DNA of 64,000 nt from Pseudonocardia sediminis (GTDB taxonomy: Bacteria; Actinomycetota; Actinomycetes; Mycobacteriales; Pseudonocardiaceae). A program made the position numbers and the translations under genes. The notes under the pieces were generated by a model. That model had not been told where the DNA came from. It did no database searches and saw only the letters and a program-made list of their open reading frames with translations. Below are positions 24,187 through 32,625 of this stretch, one piece after another (the stretch's first letter is position 1; each line of letters begins with the position of its first letter). The stretch spans positions 1,177,001 to 1,241,000 of the forward strand of contig NZ_SHKL01000001.1 of the NCBI RefSeq assembly GCF_004217185.1. Reading direction: 5' to 3'.

Positions 24187-26544
24187 GTGTCCTGGGACCC
24201 GATGGGCGGCACCGCCGGCCCTCCCGGCGACGCGGTGGACCGGGCCGTCGACCAGGCGGTCGCGACCTCCACCGAGTCACTGGGTGAGCAGCCGAGCACC
24301 GCCGCCATGCCGCACGTGCTGCACGGCTCCGCCGTCGCCGTTCTGATGATCGACATCGCGGAGCGGCAGATCGTCTACGCGAACGCCACCGCGATCGAGC
24401 TGACCGGGGGCACGGTACGGCTGCCGGTCGGGGTGCGGGAGTGGAGCGACGCGGCCGGCCTGACCGACCTCGAGCAGCACCCGTTCCCGGACGACACGTC
24501 GCCCCTGGTCCGGATCGCGGCCGGCGAGTCGGTGACCGGGGAGCCGGTCGCCCTGCACGCGGACGGGCAGTTCGGCGACGCCGCGAGGCACGAGGACGGG
24601 ACCAGCACCCTGGTGTGGGTCACCGGTTTCGCCCTCGCCGACCCGACCGCCTCGGTGCTCACCGAGTCGAGCAGCGGGATCGACGGCGGCTCCGGGGGCG
24701 GCGCGCCGGCCGACGCCGGGTCGAACGGCCGCGCCGAGAGCGCGGACCACCTGTCCGGGCGGGGCAACGAGGGAGCGCGCTCGGCCGGGATGGGCGGGTC
24801 GCGGGCGCTCGCGGTGCTGCTGCCCCTGGCCGACTCCGACCAGGTCGACCGGCGCCGGATGGAGTTCCTGCGCGACCGGGCCGTGCTGGCCACCGAGATG
24901 TCGTTCACGATCTCCGACCCGCAGCGCGAGGACGACCCTCTGGCCTGGGTGAACCCCTCGTTCGTCCGGCTGACCGGGTACAGCCTGGAGGAGGCCGTCG
25001 GCAACAACTGCCGGTTCCTGCAGGGCCCGAACACCGACCGCGGCTCGGTGCGGCGGATGCGCGAGGCGCTGAAGGACCGCAGGCCGATCACCGAGGTGCT
25101 GCTCAACTACCGCCGCGACGGCACCGCGTTCTGGAACCAGATCTCGATCTCCCCGGTGCACGACGGCGACGGCGAGCTGGTCAACTTCGTCGGCGTGCAG
25201 AGCGACGTGACCGAGCGGGTGATCGTCGAGCAGGAGCGGCGCGCCGCGCTGGCCGACGCCGAGGCCGCGCGGGCCCAGCTCCGGCTCCTCGCCGAGGCCA
25301 CCACCCAGATGACGGCGGCGCTGGACACCGCCGACGCCTGCACCCGGCTCGCGAGGATCACCGTCCCGGAGCTGGCCGACCTGTGCACCGTCGACCTGCT
25401 CGACGCGCCGGGCGGGCACACCCGCCAGCGGATGGCGGTGGCCGCCCGGGAGACCGACGACGAGGCGCTGCTGGGCCGCTTCGGCGCCCTGAGCACGTCG
25501 CGGATCGACGAGCAGGCCGCGCGCGCGGTGAACGCCGGACGGCCCTACCTGATCTCGGACCTGCCCGAGTCCGGCGCCGAGCAGTACCCCGCCGACCCCG
25601 ACGCGGCCGAGGTCTACGAGCAGCTGCGGCTGCGTTCGGCGATCGTGGTCCCGCTGCGCGGCCGCGGACGGGTGCTGGGCACGGTCACGCTCTACACCCA
25701 GTTCCCGTACGGGCGCCGCTACGGTCAGCGCGACCTGCACCTGGCCTCCGACCTGGCCGGACGGGCCGGGCTCGCGGTGGACAACGCGCGGCTCTACGAG
25801 GTCGAGCGGGCCGCCGCGTCGACCCTGCAGCACAGCCTGCTGCCGGCGGTGCCGGAGGTGCCGGGCCTGCAGATCGCGGCCCGCTACCTCGTCGGCGCGG
25901 ACGGCAACCAGGTCGGCGGCGACTGGTACGACGTGCTCCCGTTGCCCGGCGGCTCGGTCGGCGCCGCGGTGGGCGACGTCGTCGGGCACGACCTCTCCGC
26001 CGCCGCGGCGATGGGGCAGCTGCGCGGTGTGCTGCGCTCCTACGCCTGGGGCGGCGACCGCCCCGGGCCGGTGCTCGACCGCTGCGACCAGCTGGTGCAG
26101 GGGCTCGACATCGCGGCGATGGCGACGGCGGTCTACGCCCGGCTCGAACCGGCCGGTGCGGACGGCAGCCGGGTGCTGCGCTACTCCAACGCCGGTCACC
26201 CGGTGCCGCTGCTGCGCCGTCCCGGCGGCGAGCTGGTCCGCCTCGACGCGCACAGCTCGCCGATGCTGGGCGCGGTCCCGGAGTTCGGGGTGGCCTCGGG
26301 CGCGCGGCGCGATGAGGCGACGGTGACCTGTGAGCCGGGGTCGCTGCTGGTGTTCTACACCGACGGCCTGACCGACATCGTCGGCGAGGACGCCGACGAG
26401 CGGACGCTGCTGATCGAGCGGACGGTGGCGGCGCTGCCGCGGGACGCGGACCCGGAGACCGTCGTCGAACGGACGCTCGAGGTCTGCCTGCCGGACCAGC
26501 TCGGCGACGACATCGCGTTGCTGGCCATCCGCCTTATGGGCTAG
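24187..26544 (+). CDS. LOV-GAF-PP2C (SpoIIE-type) protein phosphatase
   Basis: The 785-residue multidomain sensor phosphatase has an N-terminal PAS-like part (about 40-230), then a LOV domain at about 235-355 with the flavin motif GNNCRFLQGPNTD. Its photoactive cysteine is residue 275, and RRDGTAFWN and FVGVQSDVTE complete the LOV signature. A short coiled coil and a GAF domain (about 370-540) follow, then a PP2C/RsbU phosphatase domain (about 555-785) with GGDWYDV, GDVVGHDLSAAA and the late ADE/DDIALL metal residues. It starts at GTG 24187. It would dephosphorylate the divergent STAS protein and so activate SigF in blue light or another signal. Confidence 0.92.
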   Translation: MSWDPMGGTAGPPGDAVDRAVDQAVATSTESLGEQPSTAAMPHVLHGSAVAVLMIDIAERQIVYANATAIELTGGTVRLPVGVREWSDAAGLTDLEQHPFPDDTSPLVRIAAGESVTGEPVALHADGQFGDAARHEDGTSTLVWVTGFALADPTASVLTESSSGIDGGSGGGAPADAGSNGRAESADHLSGRGNEGARSAGMGGSRALAVLLPLADSDQVDRRRMEFLRDRAVLATEMSFTISDPQREDDPLAWVNPSFVRLTGYSLEEAVGNNCRFLQGPNTDRGSVRRMREALKDRRPITEVLLNYRRDGTAFWNQISISPVHDGDGELVNFVGVQSDVTERVIVEQERRAALADAEAARAQLRLLAEATTQMTAALDTADACTRLARITVPELADLCTVDLLDAPGGHTRQRMAVAARETDDEALLGRFGALSTSRIDEQAARAVNAGRPYLISDLPESGAEQYPADPDAAEVYEQLRLRSAIVVPLRGRGRVLGTVTLYTQFPYGRRYGQRDLHLASDLAGRAGLAVDNARLYEVERAAASTLQHSLLPAVPEVPGLQIAARYLVGADGNQVGGDWYDVLPLPGGSVGAAVGDVVGHDLSAAAAMGQLRGVLRSYAWGGDRPGPVLDRCDQLVQGLDIAAMATAVYARLEPAGADGSRVLRYSNAGHPVPLLRRPGGELVRLDAHSSPMLGAVPEFGVASGARRDEATVTCEPGSLLVFYTDGLTDIVGEDADERTLLIERTVAALPRDADPETVVERTLEVCLPDQLGDDIALLAIRLMG

Positions 26545-26756
26545 CGACAACCACCGAATGGCCTAGCAAACCGGCCGTCGGCCGGTCGTCGTGACGCGGG
26601 CAGCGGCCAGTCGGTGGGCGGTCGTGCCGTCCCCGGCCCGCTCGCGGACCGATCAGCTCCACTCGACGGACCGCACCCCTTTCCGTAAAGCGCGGCGACC
26701 GCCGTTCCGATGTACTTCAGGGGTACAGCACGCTGCGTGTCGAGGGGGCCGACGCC

Positions 26757-27350
26757 ATGATCACTCCGGACGCCGGGAGTGTCGCTCCGGGGAGTGCGCG
26801 ACGGCTGGTGGCCGTCGCCCTGACCGACGCCGACGTGGTCCGCGACGACTCGGACCTGCGTCATGTCGCCGTCGCCGCGACCGGGGTCGACGTCCTGATC
26901 GCCCGGCAGGACCCGCCGGGGCCCCTCGCGGGCACGTCGCCGATGGACGCCGAGGACTACCCGGACGACGACCTCGACATCGACGGTCTCGGCATCGGCG
27001 GAGACGTCCTGCGGGCCGACCCCGGCCCGGACGGCACGGGGGACGACGCCCCGGCGGGGGCACGGCTGCACCGGCTCGGTCTGCGGTGGACGGTCCAGGA
27101 CCGCGACGAGCCGGACCTGGTGGCGGCGATGTGCGAGCTGGTCGGGTTCGACCCCGACGACCGGGTGTTCCTGCTCGCCCCGGCGAGCTGGCCGGGCGCG
27201 GTCGCCGACCCGGAGGTGACGGTCGTGCGGCGCGCGGTCCGCCGGGTGGCCCGGGTCTACGGGCTGCCGGTGCTGCAGTACCGCCGCGTCTCCGACGAGG
27301 ACGGCCCGCCCGTCGAGATGCCCGCGCCCCCGCTCGCCTGCGGCTCCTGA
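26757..27350 (+). CDS. Hypothetical acidic protein
   Basis: I do not recognise this 197-residue cytoplasmic protein. The first 50 residues and the last 95 look folded (RLVAVALTDADVV; RWTVQDRDEPDLVAAMCELVGFD; VFLLAPASWPG), separated by a very acidic Gly/Asp-rich linker. There is no signal peptide, membrane span or known motif. ATG 26757 follows CGAGGGGG. Coding character (GC-rich third positions, no stops) supports a real gene. It is monocistronic and ends before a strong terminator shared with the WhiB gene. Confidence 0.65.
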   Translation: MITPDAGSVAPGSARRLVAVALTDADVVRDDSDLRHVAVAATGVDVLIARQDPPGPLAGTSPMDAEDYPDDDLDIDGLGIGGDVLRADPGPDGTGDDAPAGARLHRLGLRWTVQDRDEPDLVAAMCELVGFDPDDRVFLLAPASWPGAVADPEVTVVRRAVRRVARVYGLPVLQYRRVSDEDGPPVEMPAPPLACGS

Positions 27351-27395
27351 GCCGCCGGCCGTCCCGGCGCCGCACGGCGGCCTCCGAACATGACA

Positions 27396-27428
27396 CAGCC
27401 CGCCTTCCGAGGACAGGAAGGCGGGCTG
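27396..27428. terminator. Bidirectional terminator, 13-bp perfect stem
   Basis: CAGCCCGCCTTCC and GGAAGGCGGGCTG pair perfectly around GAGGACA, between the convergent hypothetical gene and the WhiB gene. It serves both strands. Confidence 0.85.
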
Positions 27429-27442
27429 GATTCGCGGGAAAG

Positions 27443-27736
27443 CTATCCGGCCGCAGCCAGGTCCTGACGGTCGAGGATCGCGCGACGCTCGGACTCGCCG
27501 AGCCCGCCCCACACGCCGAACGGCTCGCGGCTGGCGAGCGCGAAACGGCGGCACTCCTGGATCACCGGGCAGCTGTGGCACACCTGCTTGGCCCGGTCGG
27601 TACGCCGTCCGCGGGACGGGTTGCGCTCACCGTCCGGGTGGAAGAACACGGCACTGTCCATACCTCGGCAGGATCCCAGACGCTGCCACTGCCACACGTC
27701 GTCCATCGGTCCGGGAAGCCGGGATACATCACTCAC
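27443..27736 (-). CDS. WhiB-family iron-sulfur regulator, WhiB3/WhiD-type
   Basis: The 97-residue protein has the four cluster cysteines (GSCRGMDS, then VCHSCPVIQEC), the GVWGG turn and the basic C-terminus ESERRAIL. The stretch CRGMDSAVFFHPDGER matches M. tuberculosis WhiB3 and Streptomyces WhiD closely. Such proteins bind a [4Fe-4S] cluster sensitive to NO and oxygen and pair with the principal sigma factor. GTG 27736 is preferred because GAGGTGA lies eight bases upstream and gives the family length; an upstream ATG at 27814 would add 26 unlikely residues. Confidence 0.9.
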   Translation of the reverse strand: MSDVSRLPGPMDDVWQWQRLGSCRGMDSAVFFHPDGERNPSRGRRTDRAKQVCHSCPVIQECRRFALASREPFGVWGGLGESERRAILDRQDLAAAG

Positions 27737-27992
27737 GCCGTCACCTCGTTGCTCCGTCGAGCCGGCTGCATCGCCGGTTTGGGGCCGTCGAGGTTCAGTT
27801 CCCGAGGGGCTCACTGATCAAACCTGCGGGATCGGTCCGGGAGTGCTACGGGGCGCCTCTCTGCGGAGTTCCCCGGGTGATGCGGGGGACGACGGCGTTT
27901 GCGCCCGCAACGGTCCGCCCAGGTCAGGACCCACGTGAACCGATCATGAAGGCGAACGTGCCGAGAGTCGATGCGCCGTCGGAGCATCGAGA

Positions 27993-28006
27993 GTGACGTG
28001 TGTCAC
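27993..28006. promoter_or_regulatory. CRP/GlxR-like palindrome GTGA-N6-TCAC
   Basis: GTGACGTGTGTCAC lies at the 3' end of the STAS gene and about 257 bases upstream of the whiB start on the minus strand. It fits the core of the cAMP-receptor consensus. WhiB genes in actinobacteria are known CRP targets, but the distance here is large and the site may be fortuitous. Confidence 0.35.
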
Positions 28007-28428
28007 AGGGCGGCGGACAGCGCCTCGTCGACCGAGTCGTGGATGTCGAACAGGTGGTGCAGGCCCGCGATGCCCAGCGGCCGCAGGACCCGGCGCTCGG
28101 TACACGCCAGGGCGAGATGGGTCCCGGACTTCTGCGCGTGCTCGCGCAGCTCGATCAGCGCGGCGAGGCCACTGGTGCCGAGGAACGTGACCCCGTCCAG
28201 CGCCAGGACGACGGCGGAGGAGTCGGGCAGGCGGTCGATCACCTCGCGCCGCAGCTGCGGCGCGGTCAGCATGTCCAGCTCGCCCTGGACCTCGACGACG
28301 AGTCGGCCCTCGTCCGGGGTGCGCACGGTCAGGTCCATGCCGTCGATCGACGTGTCCGACGCCGTGTCCGAGGACGTGGTGCCGCGCGGGTCGGCCGAGT
28401 GATCGCCGGCGCGGCTGGTGTCGGTCAT
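28003..28428 (-). CDS. STAS-domain anti-sigma factor antagonist
   Basis: The 141-residue protein has a Ser/Thr/Asp-rich N-terminus (about 1-35) and a STAS domain with VVEVQGELDMLTAPQL and DGVTFLGTSGLAAL. The residue at the usual phosphorylation position is threonine rather than serine. ATG 28428 gives the expected family start. It is a second candidate input to SigF or to another anti-sigma factor. It lies 257 bases upstream of the WhiB gene on the same strand and is divided from selB by 76 bases. Confidence 0.85.
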   Translation of the reverse strand: MTDTSRAGDHSADPRGTTSSDTASDTSIDGMDLTVRTPDEGRLVVEVQGELDMLTAPQLRREVIDRLPDSSAVVLALDGVTFLGTSGLAALIELREHAQKSGTHLALACTERRVLRPLGIAGLHHLFDIHDSVDEALSAAL

Positions 28429-28504
28429 TGCGACGACGGTAGGACCCACCTGCGGACCCCGCCACTCGGAGGGGGTCCCGCTCGGCGAACGGAGCAGCTG
28501 CGGC

Positions 28505-30358
28505 TCAGGACGATCCCCGCAGCCGGTGGCCGCCGTCCGGCGTGCGCTCGGTGTGCCCGCGCCGCCCGAGGAGCTCCAGCAGCGGCACCGCGACCCGCCG
28601 GGTGGTGTCCAGAGCCTGCCGGGCCTCGCTGAGCGTGAACTCGTCGCCGAGCCCGCGCAGGAGCTCCAGCGCGCGGTCCTGCGCGTCGGGCAGCAGGACC
28701 ACGTCGGAGGTGACGCGCAGCAGCTCGCCGGCCCGTTCCAGCGACGCCAGCGCCCGCGACCCGAGGCCGAGCTCGGCGAGTCGCCCGGCGTCCGGCGCGG
28801 CGAACGGCGCGGCCTCGAGCTCGGTGCGCAGCACGGACATCGCCTCCCGCACCGGGCCGGGCAGACCGGTCGGCCGCGCGGCCCGCACCCGCCCGCCGTC
28901 GAGCACGAGCCCGTCGGAGCCGCGCCGTGCCGCGTCGGCGAGCACCACCTCGACGAGCGCGACGTCGGGCAGCCCCGCGGCCCGGCGCGCGGTCGCCGCC
29001 GGCAGCCCCGGGTCCAGGGGGTCGGCCGCGTCGTGCGCGGTCACCGCCGCGACGAGATCGGTGGCGGCGCGGGCGGCGCGGTCCGGGTCGAGCAGCCATC
29101 CGGCCGCACCCGGGACGCGGGCGCCCAGCGCGTCGACGTCGGCGGCGGGCACGCCCATCGCCCGCAGGTCCGACGCCCGGACGGCGCCGCGCCGCGCCAG
29201 CTCCCCGGCGGCGTCCGGCGTCCCGGTGACGGTCGCGAGCTCGGCCGCCCGCCGGGCCGCGGCACCCCGGCGACGCAGGACGGGCGGGTCCACGTCGAGC
29301 ACGGTCACCCCGGCCACGATCCGGCGGCTGCCGGGGTCGCGCAGGACGGCCCGGTCGCCGATCCGCAGCGGCAGCGGACGGTCCGGCCGCAGCCGCACCA
29401 CGTCGCCCCCGCTCCCGTCCTCCCCGTCCGCCGACGGCAGCAGCGGCCGCACCCGGACCCGCACCGCCGCCGACCCGGCGTGCAGGGTCAGCTCCAGCGG
29501 CAGCGCGGACGCGTCGACGCCCAGCCCCCGGATCCCGTGCAGCCGTACGTCGGTCTCCGTGGCACGGGGCCACGCGCCCGGGGTGAGCAGCACGTCCCCG
29601 CGGCCGACCTGCTCGAGCGTCACCCCGCGCAGGTTCACCGCGACCCGCGCCGGGCCCTGCGCGCCGGACACCGTCTCGCCGAGCGCCTGCAGGCCCCGGA
29701 CCCCGACCGGGATGCGCCCGCCGTCGGTGTCGAGCGCGAGGTCGCGGCCCGCCGCGACGGTCCCGGCCGGCAGCGTCCCGGTGACGACCGTGCCGGCGCC
29801 GCGGATCGTGAACGCCCGGTCAACCCAGAGCCGGACGTCGGCGTCCGGATCGGGCACCGGCAGAGCGGCGACGAGATCGTCCAGCGCCGTCCGCAGCGCG
29901 TCGAGTCCCTCGCCGGTGGCGCCCGAGACGCACACGCAGCCCCAGTCGCCGAGCCCGCGCGCGGCGAGCTCGGCGAGAGCTTCATCCCGGGCCAGCTCGG
30001 GTTCGAGCAGATCGCTGCGGGTGACGACGAGCAGCCCGTGCCGGACGCCGATCGCCTCCAGGGCGTCGGCGTGCTCGGCCGACTGCGGCATCCAGCCCTC
30101 GTCGGCGGCCACCACGAACAGCACGGCCGGCACCGGGCCCGCGCCGGCGAGCATCGTCGTCACGAACCGCTCGTGGCCCGGGACGTCGACGAACGCGACG
30201 GTCCGCCCGCCCGGCAGCGTCGTCCAGGCGAAGCCCAGGTCGATCGTCATCCCGCGACGGCGCTCCTCGGCGAAGCGGTCGGGCTCCATCCCGGTCAGGG
30301 CGCGGACCAGCGTCGACTTGCCGTGGTCGACGTGCCCGGCCGTGCACACCACGTGCAC
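28505..30358 (-). CDS. selB: Selenocysteine-specific elongation factor SelB
   Basis: SelB carries Sec-tRNA to UGA codons that have a SECIS element. Of its 617 residues, the G1 motif GHVDHGKST is at 8-16, G3 is DVPGHE near 58, G4 reads TRSD and the SelB-typical MTIDLGFAW follows. Beta-barrel domains II and III follow, and from about residue 420 onward winged-helix repeats that bind the SECIS hairpin. GTG 30358 begins two bases after the selA stop, so selA and selB are one operon. Motifs and length are normal. Confidence 0.95.
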   Translation of the reverse strand: MHVVCTAGHVDHGKSTLVRALTGMEPDRFAEERRRGMTIDLGFAWTTLPGGRTVAFVDVPGHERFVTTMLAGAGPVPAVLFVVAADEGWMPQSAEHADALEAIGVRHGLLVVTRSDLLEPELARDEALAELAARGLGDWGCVCVSGATGEGLDALRTALDDLVAALPVPDPDADVRLWVDRAFTIRGAGTVVTGTLPAGTVAAGRDLALDTDGGRIPVGVRGLQALGETVSGAQGPARVAVNLRGVTLEQVGRGDVLLTPGAWPRATETDVRLHGIRGLGVDASALPLELTLHAGSAAVRVRVRPLLPSADGEDGSGGDVVRLRPDRPLPLRIGDRAVLRDPGSRRIVAGVTVLDVDPPVLRRRGAAARRAAELATVTGTPDAAGELARRGAVRASDLRAMGVPAADVDALGARVPGAAGWLLDPDRAARAATDLVAAVTAHDAADPLDPGLPAATARRAAGLPDVALVEVVLADAARRGSDGLVLDGGRVRAARPTGLPGPVREAMSVLRTELEAAPFAAPDAGRLAELGLGSRALASLERAGELLRVTSDVVLLPDAQDRALELLRGLGDEFTLSEARQALDTTRRVAVPLLELLGRRGHTERTPDGGHRLRGSS

Positions 30359-30360
30359 GG

Positions 30361-31692
30361 CTACTCCCGCGCGGCGCGGCGGACGGCCGCGGCGAGCTCG
30401 TCGTCGTCGGCGGGGGCGAGCGCGCGCAGGTCGAGCAGGCAGCGCCCGTACTCCAGGCGTCCGAGGACGGCCGGGTCGCCGGCGCGCAGGTCCGCGGCGA
30501 AGGACTCCGGCAGCGACACCGCGGCGCTGTCGAGCTCGACGCCGGGCGCCCCGCCGCCGCCGATCGTCGACACCGACCCGGTCGCGGCCGCGTCGATGCC
30601 GTCCCCGGCGAGCGTCGCGGCGAGCTTCTCCGCCCGGTCCCGGAGCGCGTCGGCGGTCGCGTCGAGCCCGAGGCGGACGGGTGTCGGCGGCCCGGCGACC
30701 GAGGCCTCCAGCGCGGCCAGGGTCAGCTTGTCCACCCGCATCGCGCGCGCCAGCGGGTGGCGGCGGACCCGCTGCACGAGCTCGGCCCCGAGCCCGGGCC
30801 CGCCGAACACCAGCCCGGCCTGCGGGCCGCCGAGCAGCTTGTCCCCGGACGCGGTGACGAGCGTGGCGCCGGCGGCGAGCGTGCTCGTCACGTCCGGCTC
30901 GCCGGGCAGTCGGGGGTGCGGCGCGAGCAGGCCGGAGCCGATGTCGTCGACGACGGGCACCGCGCTGCCGTCCGGGCGGGTCAGTCCGCCGAGCTCCCCG
31001 ACTCCGACCGATCGGGTGAAGCCGGTGACCACGAAGTTCGACGGGTGCACCTTCAGCACGAACCCGGTGTCCGGCCCGATCGCCTCGGCGTAGTCGCGGG
31101 GATGGGTCCGGTTCGTCGCGCCGACCGGGCGCAGCCGGGCCCCGGTGGACTCGATCAGCTCCGGGATCCGGAACCCGTCGCCGATCTCGACCAGCTCGCC
31201 ACGCGAGACCACGATCTCCCGGCCGAACGCCAGGGCGCTGGCGACCAGGGCGAGCGCGGCCGCGCCGTTGTTGGCCACGTGGACGTCGCCGGCCCCCGGG
31301 ACGGCGGCGCGCAGGGCGTCCAGGGCGCCGGTGCCCCGCTTGCCGCGGGCTCCGGTGGCCAGGTCCAGCTCGACGTCGCAGGTCCCGGACGCGAGCGCGA
31401 CGGCCTCGCGGGCGGCGTCGGAGAGCGGCGCTCGGCCGATGTTGGTGTGCACGAGCACGCCGCTGGCGTTGAGCACCCGCCGCAGCCCGGTCACCGACCG
31501 GGGGAGCGCGGCCAGTGCGGCGTCGGCCACGGCCTCCGGGGCGATCTCCCCGGACCGGGCGCGCTGCTGGGCACCGGTCACCGCCTGCTTGACCCGATCA
31601 CGCCCCAGCCTCCGCGCCGCGGCGGCGAGGGCGGGCTCGGCCAGCAGGTGGTCGGTCCGCGGTACCCGTCGGCGAGGATCGGGGGTGGTCAT
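30361..31692 (-). CDS. selA: L-seryl-tRNA(Sec) selenium transferase SelA
   Basis: SelA converts seryl-tRNA(Sec) to selenocysteinyl-tRNA(Sec) with selenophosphate. The 443-residue PLP protein has the lysine in SGDKLLGGPQAG at about 285, the N-terminal tRNA-binding helices and the motif VLVHTNIGRAPLS. ATG 31692 is followed by a Pro/Arg-rich start. It precedes selB directly and stands 23 bases downstream of the DivIVA-like gene on the same strand, which may share its transcript. Confidence 0.95.
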   Translation of the reverse strand: MTTPDPRRRVPRTDHLLAEPALAAAARRLGRDRVKQAVTGAQQRARSGEIAPEAVADAALAALPRSVTGLRRVLNASGVLVHTNIGRAPLSDAAREAVALASGTCDVELDLATGARGKRGTGALDALRAAVPGAGDVHVANNGAAALALVASALAFGREIVVSRGELVEIGDGFRIPELIESTGARLRPVGATNRTHPRDYAEAIGPDTGFVLKVHPSNFVVTGFTRSVGVGELGGLTRPDGSAVPVVDDIGSGLLAPHPRLPGEPDVTSTLAAGATLVTASGDKLLGGPQAGLVFGGPGLGAELVQRVRRHPLARAMRVDKLTLAALEASVAGPPTPVRLGLDATADALRDRAEKLAATLAGDGIDAAATGSVSTIGGGGAPGVELDSAAVSLPESFAADLRAGDPAVLGRLEYGRCLLDLRALAPADDDELAAAVRRAARE

Positions 31693-31714
31693 CCCCGCAC
31701 GGTATCCCCGGCGG

Positions 31715-32581
31715 TCAGGCCCCGGCAGGTTCGGTCCGCGCGCCGGTCGTCGTGGCCGGGGCGTCCGCGGTCGTCTCCCGCGACGGCTGCGGACGCTGTT
31801 CGGGCAGGGCGACGGTCGGCGTCGCGGACGGGGCCGTGCCCGCCGCCGGGATGTCCTCGGTGGTGGCCGTCGTCCGGGGCGTCACCGCGACCGGTGCGGT
31901 GGGCGCGGGGGAGGGCCGGGTCGCCGGGTCGCGGCCCGTCGCCGGCTCGGGGGCCGGAGTGGTCGTGGCGGCCGGGGCGGGCGCGGGCGGGGTCGCGACC
32001 ATCTCGTCGAGGATCCGCAGCTCGGCGCCCATCGCGGCGTGCAGGCGGGCCAGCTCGCCGCGCACGGCACCGCGCAGGCCGACCACGTGCTCGTGCATGG
32101 CGGCGGCCGTGTCGGCGCACAGGTCGGTCTCCCGGCGCGCGGCGGCCGCGTCGGCGTGCACCTGCGCGACGGCGGCGACGGCGTCGGTGCGGGCCCGCTC
32201 GCCCTCGGCCCGGGCCGCCGCGATCAGGCGCTCGGCCTCGTCGTGGGCGGCGTCGATGATCCGGTCGGCGTCGTAGACGGCCCGCTCGCGGCGCTGGGCC
32301 GCGTCGTGCTCGGCCATCCGCAGGATCTTCTCGGCGCGCATGCCGAACGTGTCCGGCGTGGTGGCGCGGGCGGCCTCCAGGGACGCGGTGAGGGCGGCGA
32401 CGCGTTCCTCGGCCTCCTGCTGGGAGCGCTCGGCCATCTCCAGGCGCCACTGCAGCTCGCGCACCGCGGTGTCGACCTGCTCCGGCCGGTAGCCCTTACG
32501 CACGGTGTCGAACGCGGGCACCGGCTCCACCGTCGAGTCACCGGAGTCGTGCTCGTCGGCTGCGGAGCGCTTCGTTCCCAT
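31715..32581 (-). CDS. DivIVA-like coiled-coil protein with Pro/Thr/Ala tail
   Basis: The 288-residue protein begins with a DivIVA-type motif (FDTVRKGYRPEQVDTAV) near 25-41, then a long coiled coil to about residue 195 rich in Ala, Glu and Arg, then a low-complexity Pro/Thr/Ala tail. DivIVA-domain proteins mark curved membranes and poles in actinobacteria; shorter relatives of unknown role are frequent. ATG 32581 is selected because the upstream extension overlaps the divergent selD start. It lies between selA and selD, a spot that is probably accidental rather than functional for selenium. Confidence 0.75.
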   Translation of the reverse strand: MGTKRSAADEHDSGDSTVEPVPAFDTVRKGYRPEQVDTAVRELQWRLEMAERSQQEAEERVAALTASLEAARATTPDTFGMRAEKILRMAEHDAAQRRERAVYDADRIIDAAHDEAERLIAAARAEGERARTDAVAAVAQVHADAAAARRETDLCADTAAAMHEHVVGLRGAVRGELARLHAAMGAELRILDEMVATPPAPAPAATTTPAPEPATGRDPATRPSPAPTAPVAVTPRTTATTEDIPAAGTAPSATPTVALPEQRPQPSRETTADAPATTTGARTEPAGA

Positions 32582-32625
32582 CACGCTGTGAAGCATGCGT
32601 TTCCGACAGGGTGATGCTGTAGAGC

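Noticed and set aside
27443..27814. WhiB protein from ATG 27814
   Set aside because: GTG 27736 has a good ribosome site and gives the usual length and N-terminus of WhiB3/WhiD proteins.
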